Source: Christensenella sp. UBA4263
Lineage (GTDB): Bacteria; Bacillota; Clostridia; Christensenellales; Aristaeellaceae
Assembly: GCA_002395225.1 (NCBI GenBank)
Contig: DGWH01000137.1
Coordinates: 2,801 to 19,014, forward strand
Direction of reading: 5' to 3'
DNA length: 16,214 bases
The stretch's first letter is position 1. Each line of letters begins with the position of its first letter. The translations under genes were made by a program, and so were the position numbers. Shown here one piece after another: positions 14,330-16,214 of this stretch. The notes under the pieces are model-generated. The model was not told the DNA's origin, searched no databases, and saw nothing but the letters and a program-made list of their open reading frames with translations.

Positions 14330-14562
14330 CTCTGATTTTTCTCGCCTGACAAATCGACACGACACGAATCCGAATCTGATAACCGGTGTTCCTCCTGGTT
14401 TTCTGCACCTCAATCTCCTGCCTGCAGTTCATCATGACCACGACAGCCTCCTCCCCGGCCTCCGCCAGGCACCGTTCATCCCGCTGTGTCGCTGCCTGTC
14501 CATTGGCGGAAAGGAAGAGATACAGGCCGGATCTCCTCTGGATGAACATAAGCAAGGGGCCA
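14330..14562. other. Non-coding or relic stretch, nothing recognised
   Basis: Short open frames exist on both strands but none has a ribosome binding site or a recognisable product. The right edge (14551-14561, AGCAAGGGGCC) is one arm of the hairpin split by the miniature element. Confidence 0.4.
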
Positions 14563-14570
14563 GTTTCCCG

Positions 14571-14834
14571 GTAAGTTTCTAAACAACTGACGTATTCCTC
14601 TCTTTCATTCTTCTGTGTTCATCAGGATGGGGGGCCTTTCTATTCCCCTGAAATCCGGCGCCTAATCATGAAGGATGATGCTCATTATCCTACTCAATGA
14701 AGGTACGTATAAAAAAAAGCTTTCATTACTCAATGTAATGAAAGCTGAAAAGAGAGATTTTTGCTCACGGTCAGAGAAAACCATGTGCTATATGTTCTCG
14801 CGTCCAACCATACGTCAGTTGTTTAGGAGCTTAC
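14571..14834. mobile_element. 264-bp miniature inverted-repeat element (IS66-type ends)
   Basis: Terminal inverted repeats of 25 bp, 14571-14595 and 14810-14834, matching at 23 positions: both start GTAAG and share CTAAACAACTGACGTAT. An 8-bp direct repeat GTTTCCCG flanks it (14563-14570 and 14835-14842). It encodes no protein and has a strong minus-strand terminator inside. Ends beginning GTAA plus an 8-bp duplication are the known signature of IS66-family elements, so this is probably a non-autonomous IS66 derivative; the transposase source is not in the window. Confidence 0.85.
14710..14746 (-). terminator. Terminator inside the miniature element
   Basis: 12-bp stem AGCTTTCATTAC / GTAATGAAAGCT, 5-nt loop, followed on the minus strand by eight T's (A-run 14711-14718). 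It would stop transcription coming from the transposase gene. Confidence 0.88.
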
Positions 14835-14924
14835 GTTTCCCGGCCCCTTTGCTGATCAGTCAAACACATCTGCACAGATGGAAGGATTATTTCCATTTCT
14901 TTCCGGCAACATATCCCACTTCCG

Positions 14925-16214
14925 TCATGTTGCAGCTGAATCCGAAATGGGCTTTGCTTTCGGCGGTCTGCCGCGCGGTCTCTTTGGTTTCTGCTCCTCC
15001 ACTCGATCTCTTGCTTTCGGCGGTCTTCCTCTGGGCCTCCTGGGCTTTTCCTCTGATTCCTCTTTGTTCTTTGGCGGTCGTCCCCGCGGACGTTCAGGGG
15101 ATTTGGAGGTTTCAGTTTCCTCAGAGTTTTCGGATTGACCGGCACGTTTATCTGAAGTGTCCTTCCTGCGTTTCTCCTTTATCTTCTTGTCTTCCTGCTT
15201 TTCCTTCTTTTTCTGCATCTCCTGATTATATTTCCGGGCAACGGTCTCCAGATACTCTTTCTCAACATTCAGTTTTTCGAAGATTGGCATCATTCCGGAA
15301 ATCGACTGGTGCTTCAAACCATATGTTCCGTCTGAAAGAGGAATCATGGCAACTGAAAGCAGCCGGTCAATTGTCACAGCGATATCATTTGGGGGACCTG
15401 CTGAATGCTTCTCTTCAGCCGCTTCCCTTAAAGCTCTGGCAATTTCAGTGGTAATGATTGCCGCAATAAATGCGATGAACATCCGGCTCTGCATCGATTT
15501 ATCTGATTTCGAAGGAATTCGGTCAAATTCAGGAAGCGTGCTGATGAGATCAACGCATTTTTCAGTCACATCACGCAGTTTGTAAAGATGGTTTGCCCGC
15601 TCAGCGGTCATTTCTGAATGTGTCCCGATCGCATAAAGTCCCTTGCCCAGCACTTCCCGGCGGATCGCCTCCTCATTCTTCACCGCTTCTATATCGTATG
15701 GGGTTGTTCCTTTCAGTGTCAGAACATTTTTAAGCTTCGCTGGAATCGTTACAGAAAAGGGCTTCTTTTTCTTTGCCTTATTTTTCTCCCTTTTTTTTTC
15801 GTATTCGATGTACTCCTCAGCCTTTTTCCGGATGTCCTCAATGGCGCCGTCGATTTCATCAAGCAGCGCAAAGGCGCTTTCTCCGCCGCTTTGAAAATCA
15901 TAGAAGAGATGTACCCACTCCTCCGGATCACTGTTGCTGAAGAATGCACTTTTAACAGAATCACCAAAGAGTCTTTCGTGAGGAATCCTCAGCGAACTTT
16001 TGCATTTTCTGACTTCCTCCCCTTTGTCCCTGACTGCATTTTTGAAGCCAGCCGTGTTTTCCTTCAGTCTGACAACAACATCATCTGCGATGGTCAGCAG
16101 ATCCTCAAGGCTATTAAGATCATCCAGCCCGCGGTCAACAATCGCTCCGGCAACCGATATGCCCCATTTTTCAAGCAACTGAACGACTCTCTTTATGGCC
16201 GCATGATCCGGCAC
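14925..16214 (-). CDS. IS1634-like DDE transposase with C-terminal AT-hooks (5' end beyond the window)
   Basis: The 429 residues in the window are the C-terminal part of an IS4-superfamily, IS1634-like transposase. Seen: GAIVDRGLDDLNSLEDLL, with the probable second catalytic Asp in VDRG; GLYAIGTHSEMTAERANHLY and KLRDVTEKCVDL, with the probable catalytic Glu; and SRMFIAFIAAIITTEIARAL, the conserved hydrophobic helix. After a Lys/Glu-rich coil come three copies of RPRGRPP spaced 18-19 residues apart (about 14959-15110). These are AT-hook cores (PRGRP) that bind the minor groove of AT-rich DNA and may aid target or end binding. The start lies right of the window. The inverted end of this IS was not located. 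Confidence 0.88.
   Translation of the reverse strand: MPDHAAIKRVVQLLEKWGISVAGAIVDRGLDDLNSLEDLLTIADDVVVRLKENTAGFKNAVRDKGEEVRKCKSSLRIPHERLFGDSVKSAFFSNSDPEEWVHLFYDFQSGGESAFALLDEIDGAIEDIRKKAEEYIEYEKKREKNKAKKKKPFSVTIPAKLKNVLTLKGTTPYDIEAVKNEEAIRREVLGKGLYAIGTHSEMTAERANHLYKLRDVTEKCVDLISTLPEFDRIPSKSDKSMQSRMFIAFIAAIITTEIARALREAAEEKHSAGPPNDIAVTIDRLLSVAMIPLSDGTYGLKHQSISGMMPIFEKLNVEKEYLETVARKYNQEMQKKKEKQEDKKIKEKRRKDTSDKRAGQSENSEETETSKSPERPRGRPPKNKEESEEKPRRPRGRPPKARDRVEEQKPKRPRGRPPKAKPISDSAAT

Noticed and set aside
14319..14555. 78-residue minus-strand open frame next to the miniature element
   Set aside because: No Shine-Dalgarno sequence, no recognised similarity, and it overlaps the promoter of the next gene.
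14675..15454. 259-residue plus-strand open frame
   Set aside because: Spans the terminator and right end of the miniature element and is antisense to the transposase.
14571..16214. The 25-bp inverted ends as the ends of the IS1634-like element
   Set aside because: Both ends lie on the same side of the transposase gene and the 8-bp duplication encloses only the 264-bp element.

Overview
The window looks like a chromosome segment from a Gram-positive Bacillota species, possibly Erysipelotrichales-like (low confidence; no marker gene settles it). The evidence is strong GGAGG-type ribosome binding sites, sigma-A-like promoters, short hairpin/T-run terminators, a YtrA-type GntR regulator with an ABC transporter, a tRNA-Gln with a U1-A72 pair, and an IPxxGD-type surface-protein tail. 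Coding density is moderate. Both ends and the 12.8-14.9 kb stretch are rich in repeats and mobile DNA.

Layout. 1-421: 3' part of a group II intron (domains II/III to VI) with no reverse transcriptase gene. 512-1330 (-): remains of a surface-anchored protein broken by frameshifts. 1340-3343 (-): GntR regulator, ABC ATPase and ABC permease, with the promoter embedded in a long inverted repeat. 3425-3946: truncated, frameshifted carboxylesterase pseudogene between two terminators. 3957-4921 (-): secreted protein with its promoter. 5033-5285 (+): consensus promoter, tRNA-Gln(CUG), tRNA-Glu(CUC), terminator. 5375-6308 (+): structured repeats, then an AIM24/TIGR00266-family gene. 6299-10087 (-): rmuC, a DnaK paralogue and a sce7726-like PD-(D/E)XK protein as one probable operon. 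10104-11938 (+): a membrane-anchored protein and a protein with an Asp-rich tail. 11957-13049 (-): an Ala/Lys/Glu-rich histone-H1-like protein with its promoter and long leader. 13211-13603: three copies of the dispersed structured repeat. 13614-14325 (-): unknown acidic protein with promoter. 14563-14842: a 264-bp miniature element with 25-bp inverted ends and an intact 8-bp target duplication. 14925-16214 (-): IS1634-like transposase with three AT-hooks, cut by the window edge.

The most interesting material is non-coding. First, a roughly 80-90 bp two-hairpin repeat occurs in six full or partial copies, always in the same orientation relative to local transcription and ending in an AAAGGAG-like motif; one copy sits inside the ABC operon and ends at the permease ribosome binding site. 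Second, the intron lacks a reverse transcriptase and has a changed catalytic triad. Third, the miniature element appears to have inserted into the loop of a hairpin.
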